A DNA stretch of 64,000 nt, taken from the NCBI RefSeq assembly GCF_014650595.1, contig NZ_BMVG01000003.1, positions 372,001-436,000 of the forward strand, written 5' to 3'. Numbering within the stretch: the first letter of the stretch is position 1; each line of letters starts with the position of its first letter. Shown in pieces: positions 35,163 to 45,500 of the stretch. Both the position numbers and the translations under genes were made by a program. Below the pieces are notes generated by a model. The model did not search any database. It saw only the letters and a program-made list of their open reading frames with translations, and was not told where the DNA came from. Origin of the DNA: Streptomyces alanosinicus (lineage in GTDB: Bacteria > Actinomycetota > Actinomycetes > Streptomycetales > Streptomycetaceae).

Positions 35163-35950
35163 TGGGAAGCCTCCCCGTTCGCGCCGGAGGTACGGGCCGC
35201 ACGGCGGGTCACGGCATTGTCGGTGGCGCCGGTGATGGCGGAGATGATCTCCTCCTGCGAGGTCGTCTTGACCTCGAAGACGCCGTTGTTGCGGCCGAGG
35301 CGCAGCACGGCGACCTTGTCGGCCACCGCCTTCACGTCCGCCATGTTGTGGCTGATGAGGACGACGGCGTGACCGCGCTCGCGCAGCCGCTCCACCAGGT
35401 CGAGGACCTGGGCGGTCTGCTCGACGCCGAGGGCGGCGGTGGGCTCGTCGAGGATCACCAGCTTGGGCTCGCCGAGCATGGAGCGGGCGATGGCCACGGT
35501 CTGGCGCTGACCGCCGGAGAGCGAGGCGATCGGGATCCGGACGCTCGGGATGCGGATCGACAGGGTGGTCAGCAGCTCGCGGGAGCGGCGCTCCATCTCG
35601 ACCTCGTCCAGGACGCCCCACTTCCGCAGCTCACGGCCGAGGAAGAGATTGCCGACGACATCGATGTTGTCGCACAGCGCGAGGTCCTGGTACACCGTCG
35701 CGATGCCCAGGGCCTGGGCGTCGTGCGGCCTGCTGATGGTGACGGGCTTGCCGTCCCACTCGATGACACCCTCGTCGATCGGGTGCACGCCGGCGATCGT
35801 CTTGACCAGCGTGGACTTTCCGGCGCCGTTGTCGCCCACCAGGGCGACCACCTCACCGGCGTGGACCTCAAGCTCTACGTCGGTGAGCGCCTGAACGGCA
35901 CCGAACCGCTTGGAGACCCCGCGCAACGCCAGCACGGGCGTAGCGGACAC
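35159..35950 (-). CDS. xylG: Sugar ABC transporter ATP-binding protein (XylG-like)
   Basis: A 263-residue ABC ATPase with Walker A GDNGAGKSTLVK, Q-loop YQDLALCDNIDVVGNLFLG, signature LSGGQRQTVAIAR, Walker B LVILDEPTAALG and H-loop VVLISHNMADV. It has a single nucleotide-binding domain, whereas E. coli XylG and RbsA carry two, so it probably acts as a homodimer. GTG 35950 is preferred because GAAGGAG ends 9 bp upstream; an ATG at 35959 touches that RBS directly and is less likely. It is coupled to xylH by a GTGA overlap. Confidence 0.88.
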   Translation of the reverse strand: MSATPVLALRGVSKRFGAVQALTDVELEVHAGEVVALVGDNGAGKSTLVKTIAGVHPIDEGVIEWDGKPVTISRPHDAQALGIATVYQDLALCDNIDVVGNLFLGRELRKWGVLDEVEMERRSRELLTTLSIRIPSVRIPIASLSGGQRQTVAIARSMLGEPKLVILDEPTAALGVEQTAQVLDLVERLRERGHAVVLISHNMADVKAVADKVAVLRLGRNNGVFEVKTTSQEEIISAITGATDNAVTRRAARTSGANGEASQ

Positions 35951-36046
35951 GTGAACCATCTCCTTCGCCGCCTGACCCGGCGGGAGGTTGTGCAGAAATT
36001 CTGGGTGGGTGGGTTGGGAGCAACCCGGTGGGGAGTTCCGTCCGGC

Positions 36047-36069
36047 GCCCCGCGTCGAGCTTGCGGGGC
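36047..36069 (-). terminator. Intercistronic stem-loop between xylF and xylG
   Basis: gccccgc and gcggggc form a 7-bp GC stem around a 9-base loop in the 223-bp gap after xylF. Such hairpins after binding-protein genes often protect the upstream mRNA or reduce read-through. The rest of the gap has no gene. Confidence 0.45.
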
Positions 36070-36173
36070 TGTGTGATCACGGGACGCCGGAGGAGTTCCG
36101 GGGAGCGCTCAGTCGGCTTCCCTGAGGGCATTCAAGGACGAACGCCCTTTTGCGGGAAGGGACTTGACGTCGA

Positions 36174-37286
36174 CTACTTCAGGCCGATCTTGTCGCAGGC
36201 CGCCTTGTAGTCGGCGGTGCAGATGTCGGCGACGGTGTAGTAGCCCTGCTTGATGACCGTGTCCTTGATGTTGTCCTGCGTCAGCGAGACGACCGGGACG
36301 AGGACCGAGGGGACGTCCTTCTGGGAGGTGCTGGAGACCTTGTCCTTGGCGATGGAGTCCAGCGACTTGCCCTGGGCGAGCGCGACGGCCATCTCCGCGG
36401 CGACGTTCGCCTCCTGCGGGTAGGACTTGAAGACGCTCATGTACTGCGTACCGGCGACGATGCGCTGCACACCGGCCAGCTCGGCGTCCTGGCCGGTGAC
36501 CGGGACCTTGACGCCCGCGGCGTTGAGGGCGGTGATGATACCGCCGGCCATGCCGTCGTTGGCGGAGTAGACACCCGCGATCTTGTCCTTGCCGACCGCG
36601 GAGATCGCCGTCTCCATCTCGGAGTTGGCGTTGTCCGGCGACCACTCCTTGGTGTCGTACTCCTTGGCGATCGTGACCTTGCCGTCGAGGACCTCGTGGG
36701 CGCCCTTCTTGAACTGGGCGGCGTTCGGGTCGGTGACCGAGCCGTTGACCATGACGATCTTGGAGGACTTGGTGGCCTTGCTGCCCAGCGCCTTCAGCAG
36801 GGCCTGGCCCTGGGTCTTGCCGACCTCCTCGTTGTCGAAGGAGGTGTAGGCGCTGATCGGGCCCTCGGCCAGGCGGTCGTAGGCGACGACCTTGATGCCC
36901 TGGTCCACGGCCTTCTGCACGGAGTTCTGGATCGCCTTGGCGTCGACCGCGTCCACGATCAGGACGTCCACCTTGTTGGTGATCATGGTGTCGACCTGCT
37001 GCGCCTGCAGGTTCGCGTCCTGGCGGGCGTTGTTGTACTCGACCTCCGCCTTGTTGTTCGTCAGCTCCTTGATCTTCTTCTCGATCAGCGGCTTGTCGAA
37101 CTTCTCGTAACGCGCGGTCTTGTTCTCCGGGAGCAGGAGACCGACCTTGATGTTGTCGCCCTTCTTGGACGACGAGGAGGACGAGCTTCCGCCCTTCGAC
37201 TCCTTGGCACTGCCACAGGCGGCCAGCGAGACCGCCATCGCCCCAGCGGCCACGGCAACGGCGGCACGACGCATACGTGCGTTCAC
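36174..37286 (-). CDS. xylF: Sugar ABC transporter substrate-binding lipoprotein (XylF-like)
   Basis: A 370-residue lipoprotein: lipobox SLAACGSA (Cys about 24), a Ser-rich linker (GGSSSSSSSKKGD), then a periplasmic-binding-protein type 1 fold of the ribose/xylose group (IKVGLLLPENKTARYEKFDKP, LIVDAVDAKAIQNSV, YDRLAEGPISAYTSFDNEEVG, GVYSANDGMAGGIITAL, VPVTGQDAELAGVQRIVAG). These segments match xylose-binding proteins well. GTG 37286 has GGGAGG 8 bp upstream. It is the first gene of the xylFGH unit. rok7B7 lies 121 bp upstream on the same strand; that gap must hold the operon promoter. Confidence 0.9.
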   Translation of the reverse strand: MNARMRRAAVAVAAGAMAVSLAACGSAKESKGGSSSSSSSKKGDNIKVGLLLPENKTARYEKFDKPLIEKKIKELTNNKAEVEYNNARQDANLQAQQVDTMITNKVDVLIVDAVDAKAIQNSVQKAVDQGIKVVAYDRLAEGPISAYTSFDNEEVGKTQGQALLKALGSKATKSSKIVMVNGSVTDPNAAQFKKGAHEVLDGKVTIAKEYDTKEWSPDNANSEMETAISAVGKDKIAGVYSANDGMAGGIITALNAAGVKVPVTGQDAELAGVQRIVAGTQYMSVFKSYPQEANVAAEMAVALAQGKSLDSIAKDKVSSTSQKDVPSVLVPVVSLTQDNIKDTVIKQGYYTVADICTADYKAACDKIGLK

Positions 37287-37407
37287 TTCACAAACCTCCC
37301 TGACGAGGCCGCGTCGTTGCGGCCGAGGTGGCTGGAAGTCAACTCGGCCACACGTGCGACGTCAAGAAGTAAATCCTTAACGAGATGGCAACGGTGCCAT
37401 CCGTTCT

Positions 37408-38607
37408 CTAAGTGAAGGCAGGGGCTGCCACCGGCAGCGACCCGTCCAAAAGAGTCGAATCACCCATCTCGCTCAGGGCGAGAGCGAGCGCTCCGAGCAC
37501 CTCGGCACGGCCGCCAAGTGCCCCCGGGAGAACGGAGAGTTGGCGCGCCGCGCTGGGAATGGCGTAGCGGCCGACGGACTCCCTGATCGGCCCGAGCACC
37601 AGCTCACCGGCCTCGGCGAGATCACCGCCGAGGACCACCCGGCTCGGGTTCAGCAGATTGCAGAGATTGGCCACTCCCGAGCCGATATGGCGGCCGACGT
37701 CGGCGATCACCCGACGGCAGCCCGGGTCTCCGTCCCTGGCCAGCCGTACGACGCCTTCCATCGTGAGGTCGGCGCCATGGCTGGGCTGGAGCAGCGGGAG
37801 CACATACCGCGCGGCCGCGAACGTCTCCAGACAGCCGCGGTTTCCGCAACGGCAGACCGGGCCGGATTCATCGAGTGTAATATGCCCGATTTCTCCGGCC
37901 GTGCCGCCCGGGCCCCGGTAGATCTTCCCGTCGATCACCAGACCCGCGCCGACACCGCTCGCGACCTTGATGTACGCGAGGTCCCGTACGCCCTTCCCGC
38001 TGCCCCAGACCAGCTCGCCGAGGGCACCCAGGTTGGCGTCGTTGTCCACGTGCACGGGCACGCCGAGCCGCTCGCGCAGCTCCTCGGCGGGCTTGGCGCC
38101 GGTCCAGCCGGGCAGGATCGCGGTGGAGCCCAGCGTCCCCGACTCCACATCGATGGGACCGGGCACGCCGAGGCCCACCCCGGCCACCTTGGACGGGTTC
38201 ACCCCGGTGGCCGCGATCAGTCGGCTGACCAGCTGTTCCGCCCGGTCGAAGCCCTGTGCGGCGGAGGCGTCCACGTCCAGCGGCTCGGACTCCTCGGCCA
38301 GCACCTGATGGGCGAGGTTGCCGATCGCGACGCGCATGTGCGTGTGTCCGAAATCGACACCGATCACAATGCCGGCGTCGCCGCTGAGGCTGACGCTGCG
38401 GGCCCGCCGCCCGCCCGCCGACGTGGGCGTGACCTCGACCGTTCCGCCGTCCTTCAGCTCCCGCACGATGTTGGAGACGGTCGCGGCCGACAGACCGGTC
38501 GTCCGCGCGATCTCCGCCTGCGTGAGGGACCCGGCCAGGCGCACGGCCCGTACAACCCGCTCCAGGTTGGCTCGGTGCAGCGACGACTGCGACCCTGGAG
38601 TCTCCAC
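37408..38607 (-). CDS. rok7B7: ROK-family transcriptional repressor (Rok7B7-like)
   Basis: A 399-residue regulator. The N-terminal winged helix-turn-helix (about 10-65: NLERVVRAVRLAGSLTQAEIAR, LSAATVSNIVRELKDGG) is followed by a ROK sugar-kinase-like domain (GIVIGVDFGHTHMRVAIGN, GVGLGVPGPIDVESG, VHVDNDANLGALGELVWG). The zinc/ROK motif is GEIGHITLDESGPVCRCGNRGCLE. GTG 38607 is chosen because AGGAGG lies 5 bp upstream; ATG 38658 has none. The neighbours xylFGH and ngcEFG match the S. coelicolor rok7B7 locus, where this protein links xylose uptake, carbon control and antibiotic production (from the literature). Confidence 0.92.
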   Translation of the reverse strand: METPGSQSSLHRANLERVVRAVRLAGSLTQAEIARTTGLSAATVSNIVRELKDGGTVEVTPTSAGGRRARSVSLSGDAGIVIGVDFGHTHMRVAIGNLAHQVLAEESEPLDVDASAAQGFDRAEQLVSRLIAATGVNPSKVAGVGLGVPGPIDVESGTLGSTAILPGWTGAKPAEELRERLGVPVHVDNDANLGALGELVWGSGKGVRDLAYIKVASGVGAGLVIDGKIYRGPGGTAGEIGHITLDESGPVCRCGNRGCLETFAAARYVLPLLQPSHGADLTMEGVVRLARDGDPGCRRVIADVGRHIGSGVANLCNLLNPSRVVLGGDLAEAGELVLGPIRESVGRYAIPSAARQLSVLPGALGGRAEVLGALALALSEMGDSTLLDGSLPVAAPAFT

Positions 38608-38744
38608 GACGACCTCCTGAGCGCGAGGCCGCTTCGGCGAGGCCCCGCGTATGTCCAACTAGTGAACTCTAAGCTGAGCCGTTCGGGGCTGCTTACGTCA
38701 AGAGGTTGAACCGTTTCCGGGTGCCTGAGGGTCCCCGGTACCAC

Positions 38745-38784
38745 GTGCGCACGCCGCCCCCGGGAGGGGGAGCGGCGTGCGCAC
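38745..38784. terminator. Strong hairpin after the ngcEFG operon
   Basis: Perfect 13-bp arms gtgcgcacgccgc (38745-38757) and gcggcgtgcgcac (38772-38784), extended inward by C/G pairs with one bulge. It lies 39 bp after the ngcG stop and separates it from rok7B7. Confidence 0.85.
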
Positions 38785-38822
38785 GGAGACATACGGAGCG
38801 TCACTCCGGCGAGGTCTGCGGG

Positions 38823-39746
38823 CTATTTCAGCGCCCCCGCGGTCAGGCCCTGGACGACCTGGCGCTGGAAGACGATGTACGCCCCGAGCACCGGCAGCAT
38901 GGCCATCACCAGGCCGGCGAAGAGACCGGACCAGTCCCCCTTGTAGCCCTGGCTGACCGCGAGCTGGACCAGGCCCTGGGTGAGGACCTTCTTGTCCGGG
39001 TCGGTGTTGAGGACCGTGGGCAGCATGTACTGGTTCCACTGGCCCAGGAAGTTGAAGATGCCCACGCTGATCAGGCCCGGCTTGGCCATCGGCAGCATGA
39101 TCTGGAAGAACGTGCGGGTGTGCGAGGCGCCGTCCACAAAGGCCGCCTCCGCCACCGAGGTGGGCAGTGTGCGGAAGAAGGCCGTGAGGAAGAAGACCGT
39201 GAAGGGCAGCGAGTACGCGATGTAGACCAGGATCAGGCCGTGGATCGTGTTCAGCATGCCCATGTTGTTCACCACATAGAACAACGGGACCAGCGCGAGC
39301 ATGATCGGGAAGCTCATGCCGCCGACGAACAGGTAGTAGATGAAGCGGTTGCCCGGGAAGTCGAAGCGAGCGAGGACATAGGCCGCCATGGAGCCGAGCA
39401 CCAGGGTGCCGATGAGCGAGCCGCCGACCACCAGGACGGTGTTCAGGAAGTAGTCGCTCATGTTGGCCTGGGTCCAGGCCCGCGACCAGTTGTCGAAGTG
39501 CAGCCTGTCCGGCAGGGACCAGGGCGAGCCGAAGATCGAGCTGTCCGACTTGAAGGAGGTCATCACCGCCCACAGCAGCGGCGTGACCACCATGATCGCC
39601 CAGATGATCAGCACCCCGTGCGAGAAGACGTTGAGGACACCGCCCTCCTTCTTCTGCCGGGCGCGCTTCGGGGCGGGTGCGTCGACCTTGGAGACGGTGG
39701 CGCCGGACTCGGCCGGCAGCGGTGCGGAGGTCTCGGTCGTCTTCAT
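38823..39746 (-). CDS. ngcG: Carbohydrate ABC transporter permease (NgcG-like)
   Basis: A 307-residue MalG-type permease (CUT1 family) with six membrane helices after a soluble N-terminus of about 35 residues. The cytosolic EAA loop that docks the ATPase is EAAFVDGASHTRTFFQIMLPMAKPG. ATG 39746 follows the NgcF stop by 4 bp. No ATPase gene is in the operon, as expected for Streptomyces CUT1 importers that share the MsiK ATPase. By synteny and binding-protein type the substrate is N-acetylglucosamine or chitobiose. Confidence 0.9.
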   Translation of the reverse strand: MKTTETSAPLPAESGATVSKVDAPAPKRARQKKEGGVLNVFSHGVLIIWAIMVVTPLLWAVMTSFKSDSSIFGSPWSLPDRLHFDNWSRAWTQANMSDYFLNTVLVVGGSLIGTLVLGSMAAYVLARFDFPGNRFIYYLFVGGMSFPIMLALVPLFYVVNNMGMLNTIHGLILVYIAYSLPFTVFFLTAFFRTLPTSVAEAAFVDGASHTRTFFQIMLPMAKPGLISVGIFNFLGQWNQYMLPTVLNTDPDKKVLTQGLVQLAVSQGYKGDWSGLFAGLVMAMLPVLGAYIVFQRQVVQGLTAGALK

Positions 39747-39750
39747 CGGT

Positions 39751-40677
39751 TCAGAACTCCAGCCGCTCGCGACGGCCCAGCCGCATCACGATCGCCGCGA
39801 AGGCGAGCGTGACGATCAGCAGGGCGACGCCGATGGTGGTGGCGTAGGCGGCCTGACCGTCCCGGAACGCCTTCTGGTACACGTACAGGACCATCACCGT
39901 GGTCGAGTAGTCGGGCCCGCCCGGTCCGGTCGTCATGATCTGGACGACCGCGAACGACTCGGCGCCGAGCGCGAGGATGCCCATGTAGACCCAGCCGGAC
40001 TGCACGGTGTCCCACAGCAGCGGCAGGGTGATGCGGAAGAAGGTGGTGGCCCGGCCGGCGCCGTCGAGCAGCGCCGACTCGTACAGCTCCGTCGGGATGG
40101 AGGCCATGCCGGCCGAGAACAGGACCACGAAGAAGCCGACCGTGGACCACACCAACACCGCCATCACACACCACAGCGCAAGGCTCGGGTCGCCCAGCCA
40201 CAGCGGCTGAATGTCTCCGAGGCCGATACCGCGCAGCAGTGAGTTGATCGCGCCGCTGTCCGGGTTGTACGCGAAGGCGAACAGCAGCGAGACGATCGCG
40301 ATGGACAGCACCTGCGGAAAGAAATACACGATCTTGTAGAAGGACGAGCCCCGGACCCCGGAGATCACGGGGCCGCCCTTCCTCCGGCGTCCGCCGACAT
40401 TGATCATGAAGGCGAAGAACAGCGCCAGACTGATCGTCACCAGTGGGAGCACCAGGGCGAACAGCAGACTGTGCTGCAACGACTTCCAGAAGATGTCGTC
40501 ATGGAGCATCCGCTGGTAGTTGTCGAAGCCGACCATCTTGAATTCGGGGCTCAGGCCGGTCCAGTCCGTGAACGAGTAATAGATGGACTGGATGAACGGC
40601 CACACCACGAAGAGCGCGTACAGTCCCAGGGGCAGAACCAGAAACCCCACGATGAACCGGTACTTGCCGTGCTGCAT
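39751..40677 (-). CDS. ngcF: Carbohydrate ABC transporter permease (NgcF-like)
   Basis: A 308-residue MalF-type permease with six membrane helices (FIVGFLVLPLGLYALFVVWPF first). Its EAA loop is ESALLDGAGRATTFFRITLPLLWD. ATG 40677 is chosen because GGAG lies 5 bp upstream; a GTG at 40683 is an alternative. It sits 31 bp after ngcE and 4 bp before ngcG. It pairs with NgcG to form the channel. Confidence 0.9.
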   Translation of the reverse strand: MQHGKYRFIVGFLVLPLGLYALFVVWPFIQSIYYSFTDWTGLSPEFKMVGFDNYQRMLHDDIFWKSLQHSLLFALVLPLVTISLALFFAFMINVGGRRRKGGPVISGVRGSSFYKIVYFFPQVLSIAIVSLLFAFAYNPDSGAINSLLRGIGLGDIQPLWLGDPSLALWCVMAVLVWSTVGFFVVLFSAGMASIPTELYESALLDGAGRATTFFRITLPLLWDTVQSGWVYMGILALGAESFAVVQIMTTGPGGPDYSTTVMVLYVYQKAFRDGQAAYATTIGVALLIVTLAFAAIVMRLGRRERLEF

Positions 40678-40708
40678 CGCCACTCCGGTGCGTTGATGAG
40701 GGTGCTGG

Positions 40709-42154
40709 TTACTGGTGCTTGTAGTGCTTGATCGTGGTGTCCTTGGCCGCCTCGTCGGCGAAACCCTGGATCTTCTTGATGGCCTCGGCGGGAGTGAGCC
40801 GGCCGGCCATCATCTCCCCGAGACCGGCCACACCGATCTTCTCCTTCTGCAGCTGCACATACCAGTCCTGAAGCCGCGGATTCACCACGTTGGATCCGGC
40901 CAGCTTCAGCGCCGCCACACCGGACTTCAGACCCGGGGTGAGGGTGATTCCGGTGGTACCGCCGTTGTACGCGGTCAGCGACTTCACCTTGGCCGTGAAG
41001 TTCTTCGAGGACGCCTCGGAGAGCATGATGCGCAACTGCTCCATGCCTCCCTCGGCGTTCGCGGCCTTGGCCGGGACGATGAAGGGCTCACCGCCGGAGG
41101 CCCAGATGGTGCCGAAGGGCAGCTTGTCGGACGCGTCGATGCCGGAGGGCGCGGAGACGGCCAGGTCGAAGTCCTTCGGGATGACGTTGGCCGACTCGTT
41201 CTCCACCCAGGAGCCGTTCGGGATGAACAGCGCCTCGCCCTTGGCCCAGGCGGTCTGCGACTGGATGTGGTCCAGGCCCGGGGTGCCCTTGAGGATGTAG
41301 CCCTTCTTGTACAGCTCGTAGTACGCCTCGAAACAGGCCTTGACGGCCGGGTGCTGCCAGGCGTTCGGCTCCAGGTTGTCGATGGCGTCGAGCACCTCGC
41401 GCCCGCCGACCTTGCCGATCATCGGGTACAGCGAGAAGGGGAGGTAGTACGGGTACTTGCCCGCGTACGTCCAGCCCGCCATCCCCTTCTTCTTGGCCTT
41501 CTCGCAGACCTGGAGCATCTCGTCCCAGGTCTTCGGGTACTCCGTGCCGAGCGAGTCCAGCGCCTTCTGCGAGTACCAGACGCCGTACACCGTGTAGGCG
41601 TAGTAGAAGATCCAGACCGGCTTGCCGTCGAACTGGCCCATTTCCACGATGCCCGGGCGCAGGGTGTCGCGGACCTTCTTGTTCGGGTCGTCGTACGACG
41701 GCGCGTCCAGCAGCGGGGTGAGGTCGGCCAGCTGGTTCTTGCCGACCAGGACACCCATGTCCATCTGCTCCGCGCCGGAGTTGTCGATGAGGTCCGGCGG
41801 GTTGCCCTGGTTGAAGCGGGGCTGGAGGGTGGACTGGATCTTCTGGGTGGCGGAGAACTTCACATGCGCCTTCGGGAAGTCCTTCTCGTAGATCTTCACC
41901 GCGTCCTGGGCGTACTCCTTGCCGAAGCCGCCGTCGAAGAGGACGAATTCCATCTGGGCGCTGTCGTTGACGCCGAGCGGGTTCTTGGCGGTCTTCTTCC
42001 CCGCCTTGTCCTTGGTCTGGCCTCCCCCGCCGCTGCTCGCACAGGCGGACAGCAGCCCCATCCCCGGGGCCGCGACCAGGCCGAGCGCGGCGGACCGCTT
42101 GATCAGATCACGACGGCCGACACCTTCGCCGCCGTGGTTCGAGATGGATCCCAT
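40709..42154 (-). CDS. ngcE: N-acetylglucosamine/chitobiose-binding lipoprotein (NgcE-like)
   Basis: A 481-residue binding lipoprotein. The signal peptide has a twin-arginine motif (GRRDLIKRSAALGLV) and lipobox LLSAC (Cys about 38). The CUT1 binding-protein body includes DLIDNSGAEQMDMGVLVGKNQLADL, WIFYYAYTVYGVWYSQKAL and WAKGEALFIPNGSWVENE, typical of the NgcE family (TIGR03851). In S. coelicolor the syntenic NgcE binds N,N'-diacetylchitobiose (from the literature). ATG 42154 is preceded by GCGAGGAC. A DasR-like operator lies 104 bp upstream. First gene of ngcEFG. Confidence 0.92.
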   Translation of the reverse strand: MGSISNHGGEGVGRRDLIKRSAALGLVAAPGMGLLSACASSGGGGQTKDKAGKKTAKNPLGVNDSAQMEFVLFDGGFGKEYAQDAVKIYEKDFPKAHVKFSATQKIQSTLQPRFNQGNPPDLIDNSGAEQMDMGVLVGKNQLADLTPLLDAPSYDDPNKKVRDTLRPGIVEMGQFDGKPVWIFYYAYTVYGVWYSQKALDSLGTEYPKTWDEMLQVCEKAKKKGMAGWTYAGKYPYYLPFSLYPMIGKVGGREVLDAIDNLEPNAWQHPAVKACFEAYYELYKKGYILKGTPGLDHIQSQTAWAKGEALFIPNGSWVENESANVIPKDFDLAVSAPSGIDASDKLPFGTIWASGGEPFIVPAKAANAEGGMEQLRIMLSEASSKNFTAKVKSLTAYNGGTTGITLTPGLKSGVAALKLAGSNVVNPRLQDWYVQLQKEKIGVAGLGEMMAGRLTPAEAIKKIQGFADEAAKDTTIKHYKHQ

Positions 42155-42257
42155 GCTCAAGTCCTCGCCTTCTCCAGGACTCAGGCGGTGAACCGGATCC
42201 TCCCCGGCACCGCGGTCGGGTAGTGCTGGGTCGTGCAGGGTCGTGCTGGAAGTGCCG

Positions 42258-42273
42258 ACAGGTATAGTCCACT
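42258..42273. promoter_or_regulatory. DasR-responsive element-like site upstream of ngcE
   Basis: ACAGGTATAGTCCACT matches the DasR consensus ACTGGTCTAGACCACT at 13 of 16 positions. It is in the 352-bp divergent gap between ngcE and the first GH92 gene. DasR is the GntR-type repressor of GlcNAc and chitin genes in Streptomyces, so the site fits the function of ngcEFG. The rest of the gap holds promoters and the GH92 operator; no small gene is seen. Confidence 0.65.
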
Positions 42274-42465
42274 TTCGGTCGGCTGAGCAAGATCGAATGC
42301 AGGGTTCGCGATGGGTCTTTTCCGAGTTGAGACCTCGGGGAAATATGTGCCCCCGGTGGTCCGCCTGGCACAAATATTCGCGACATATGTCCCTGAATGC
42401 CACACCCAACACCCTTGACATCACGGGCCACTTGACGCCCTACTGGTTCCTGCGTCTCGTTAGTT

Positions 42466-42477
42466 GACAACGTTGTC
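42466..42477. promoter_or_regulatory. GACAACGTTGTC operator upstream of the first GH92 gene
   Basis: A perfect 12-bp palindrome ending 29 bp before the ATG at 42507 and just ahead of the RBS. The same sequence occurs upstream of the second GH92 gene (49977-49988), with a one-mismatch copy at 49935-49946. The central CG and the length fit LacI-family operators; no LacI gene is in the window. Confidence 0.7.
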
Positions 42478-42506
42478 CGGAGGGGGCGCAGGAGGGGAAT
42501 CCGTAG

Positions 42507-45500
42507 ATGCAGCGGAGAACTCGGCACAGATGGGGTCCGGCGGTCGTCCTCACGGCCGCCTTTGTCATGGCCGCCGGCGCGCAGGGCGCGGCGGTCGCCC
42601 TGCCCGCCAAGGCTCCGGCCGCGGGCCAAGAGTTCGCATCCTCGTTCGAGCCGGGCGACCCGGCACCCGACTGGCTGAACACCGTGGACACCGGCCCGGA
42701 CGGCACGAAGCGCGCCTCGGGTGTCGACGGCGGCTACAGCACCGGCATCCCGGGCAATGTGACCGACCATGTCACCGATGTCCGGGCGAGCGGCGAGAAC
42801 CCGGGCGCCGGCGAGGTGAAGGAGAACCTGGTCGACGGCGAGCCCGGCACCAAATGGCTGACCTTCGCACCCACCGGCTGGGTCGAGTTCGACCTCGACC
42901 AGCCCATCAAGCTGCACACCTACGCGCTCACCTCGGCCAATGACAACGCCCAGCGCGACCCCAGGGACTGGACGCTGCTCGGCTCCGCCGACGGCAAGGA
43001 CTGGAAGACCGTCGACACCCGCTCGGACCAGGCCTTCTCCGAGCGCTTCCAGACCAGGTCCTACGGCCTGGCCGAGCCGGCCGAGTACCAGCACTTCCGG
43101 CTGGAGGTCACCCGGAACAACGGCGCCGACGACATCCTGCAGCTCGCAGATGTGCAGTTCTCCACCGGCGGCGGGGGCGGGCCGGTGCCGCAGGACATGC
43201 TGACGCTGGTCGACCGGGGCCCGACCGCATCGCCGACGGCCAAGGCACGGGCCGGGTTCACCGGAACGAGGGCGCTGCGCTACGCCGGACGGCATACGGC
43301 GGACGGCCGGGCCTACTCGTACAACAAGGTCTTCGACGTGAACGTGAAGGTCGGCGCCGACACCCAGCTGTCGTACCGGATCTTCCCGTCGATGGCCGAC
43401 GGCGACCGGGACTACGACGCCACCGACGTCTCTCTCGACCTGGCCTTCACCGACGGCACTTATCTGAGCGATCTGGGCGCCCCGGACCAGCACGGATTCC
43501 CGCTGTCGCCGCGCGGACAGGGCGCCTCGAAGTCGCTGTACGTCAACCAGTGGAACAACGTGGCCGCGCGGATCGGCTCGGTCGCGGCCGGCAAGACCGT
43601 CGACCGGATCCTGGTGGCGTACGACTCCCCCGACGGACCGGCGAAGTTCCGGGGCTGGATCGACGACGTGGCCCTGAGGCCCGCAGCGCCCGAGAGGCCG
43701 AAGGCGCATCTGTCGGACTACGCGCTGACCACCCGCGGCACCAACTCCAGCGGCAGTTTCTCGCGCGGCAACGACTTCCCGGCGACGGCCCTGCCGCACG
43801 GGTTCAACTTCTGGACGCCGGTGACCAACGCGTCCTCGCTGAGCTGGCTGTACGAGTACGCGCGCGCGAACAACGACGCCAATCTGCCGACGATCGAGGC
43901 GTTCAGCGCGAGCCATGAGCCGAGCCCCTGGATGGGCGACCGGCAGACCTTCCAGGTGATGCCGTCGGCCGCGTCCGGCACCCCGGACACCGGCCGCGAG
44001 GCGCGCCGGCTGCCGTTCCGGCACGAGAACGAGACCGCGCGGCCGTACTACTACGGGGTCCGGTTCGAGAACGGTCTCAAGGCCGAGATGACCCCGACCG
44101 ACCACGCGGCGGAGCTGCGTTTCACCTACCCCGGCGACGACGCTAGCGTGGTCTTCGACAATGTCACCGAACAGGCGGGCCTGACCCTCGACAAGGACAA
44201 CGGGACCGTCACCGGCTACTCGGACGTGAAGTCGGGCCTGTCGACCGGCGCGACACGGCTGTTCGTGTACGGCGAGTTCGACAAACCGGTGACCGACGGC
44301 GGATCGAGCGGGGTCAAGGGGTACCTGCGCTTCGACGCGGGCGCGGACCGCACCGTCACTCTGCGCCTGGCGACCTCGCTGATCAGCGTCGACCAGGCGA
44401 AGGACAATCTGCGTCAGGAGATCCCGGACGGCACCTCCTTCGACACCGTGAAGTCCCAGGCGCAGCGCACCTGGGACAAGCTGCTCGGCAAGGTCGAGGT
44501 CGAGGGCGCGAGCCCGGACCAGCTGACCACGCTGTACTCCAGCATGTACCGGCTGTATCTGTACCCGAACTCGGGCTTCGAGAAGGTCGGGGACACCGAC
44601 CAGTACGCGTCCCCCTTCTCGCCGATGCAGAGCCAGGACACCCCGACGCACACCGGCGCGAAGATCGTCGACGGCAAGGTGTACGTCAACAACGGTTTCT
44701 GGGACACCTACCGGACGACATGGCCGGCGTACTCCTTCCTCACGCCCTCGCAGGCCGGCGAGATGGTCGACGGGTTCGTGCAGCAGTACAAGGACGGCGG
44801 CTGGACCTCCCGCTGGTCCTCGCCCGGTTACGCCGACCTGATGACCGGCACCTCCTCGGACGTGGCGTTCGCCGACGCCTATGTCAAGGGCGTGCCGTTC
44901 GACGCGAAGGCGGCGTACCAGGCCGCCCTGAAGAACGCGACCGTCGTCCCGCCGATGTCGGGCGTGGGCCGCAAGGGCATGAGCACCTCGCCCTTCCTCG
45001 GCTACACCAGCACCGCCACCACCGAGGGCCTGTCCTGGGCGATGGAGGGATACGTCAACGACTACGGCATCGCGAAGATGGGCGAGGCCCTGTACGGGAA
45101 GACGGGCGAGAAGCACTACAAGGAGGAGTCCGCGTACTTCCTCAACCGCGCCCAGGACTATGTGAACCTCTTCGACCCCAAGGCGGCGGGCGGCTTCTTC
45201 CAGGGCCGCGACAGCCAGGGATCCTGGCGTGTCGACTCCTCGAAGTACGACCCGCGCGTGTGGGGGTACGACTACACGGAGACCAACGGCTGGGGGTACG
45301 CGTTCAGCGTCCCGCAGGACAGCCGGGGCCTGGCCAACCTCTACGGCGGCCGGCCGGCCCTCGCGAAGAAGCTCGACACGTTCTTCTCCACCCCGGAGAC
45401 GGCCTCACCGGACCTCGTCGGCTCCTACGGCGGCGTCATCCATGAGATGACCGAGGCCCGGGACGTCCGGATGGGCATGCTCGGCCAGTCCAACCAGGTC

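Noticed and set aside
37287..37407. ROK-protein operator in the xylF promoter
   Set aside because: The gap has AT-richer patches (aagtaaatccttaacg) but no convincing dyad that I could defend.
42108..45116. 1002-codon open frame on the minus strand
   Set aside because: Runs antisense through the first GH92 gene and past the start of ngcE. Composition is that of a frame shadow, with no motif.
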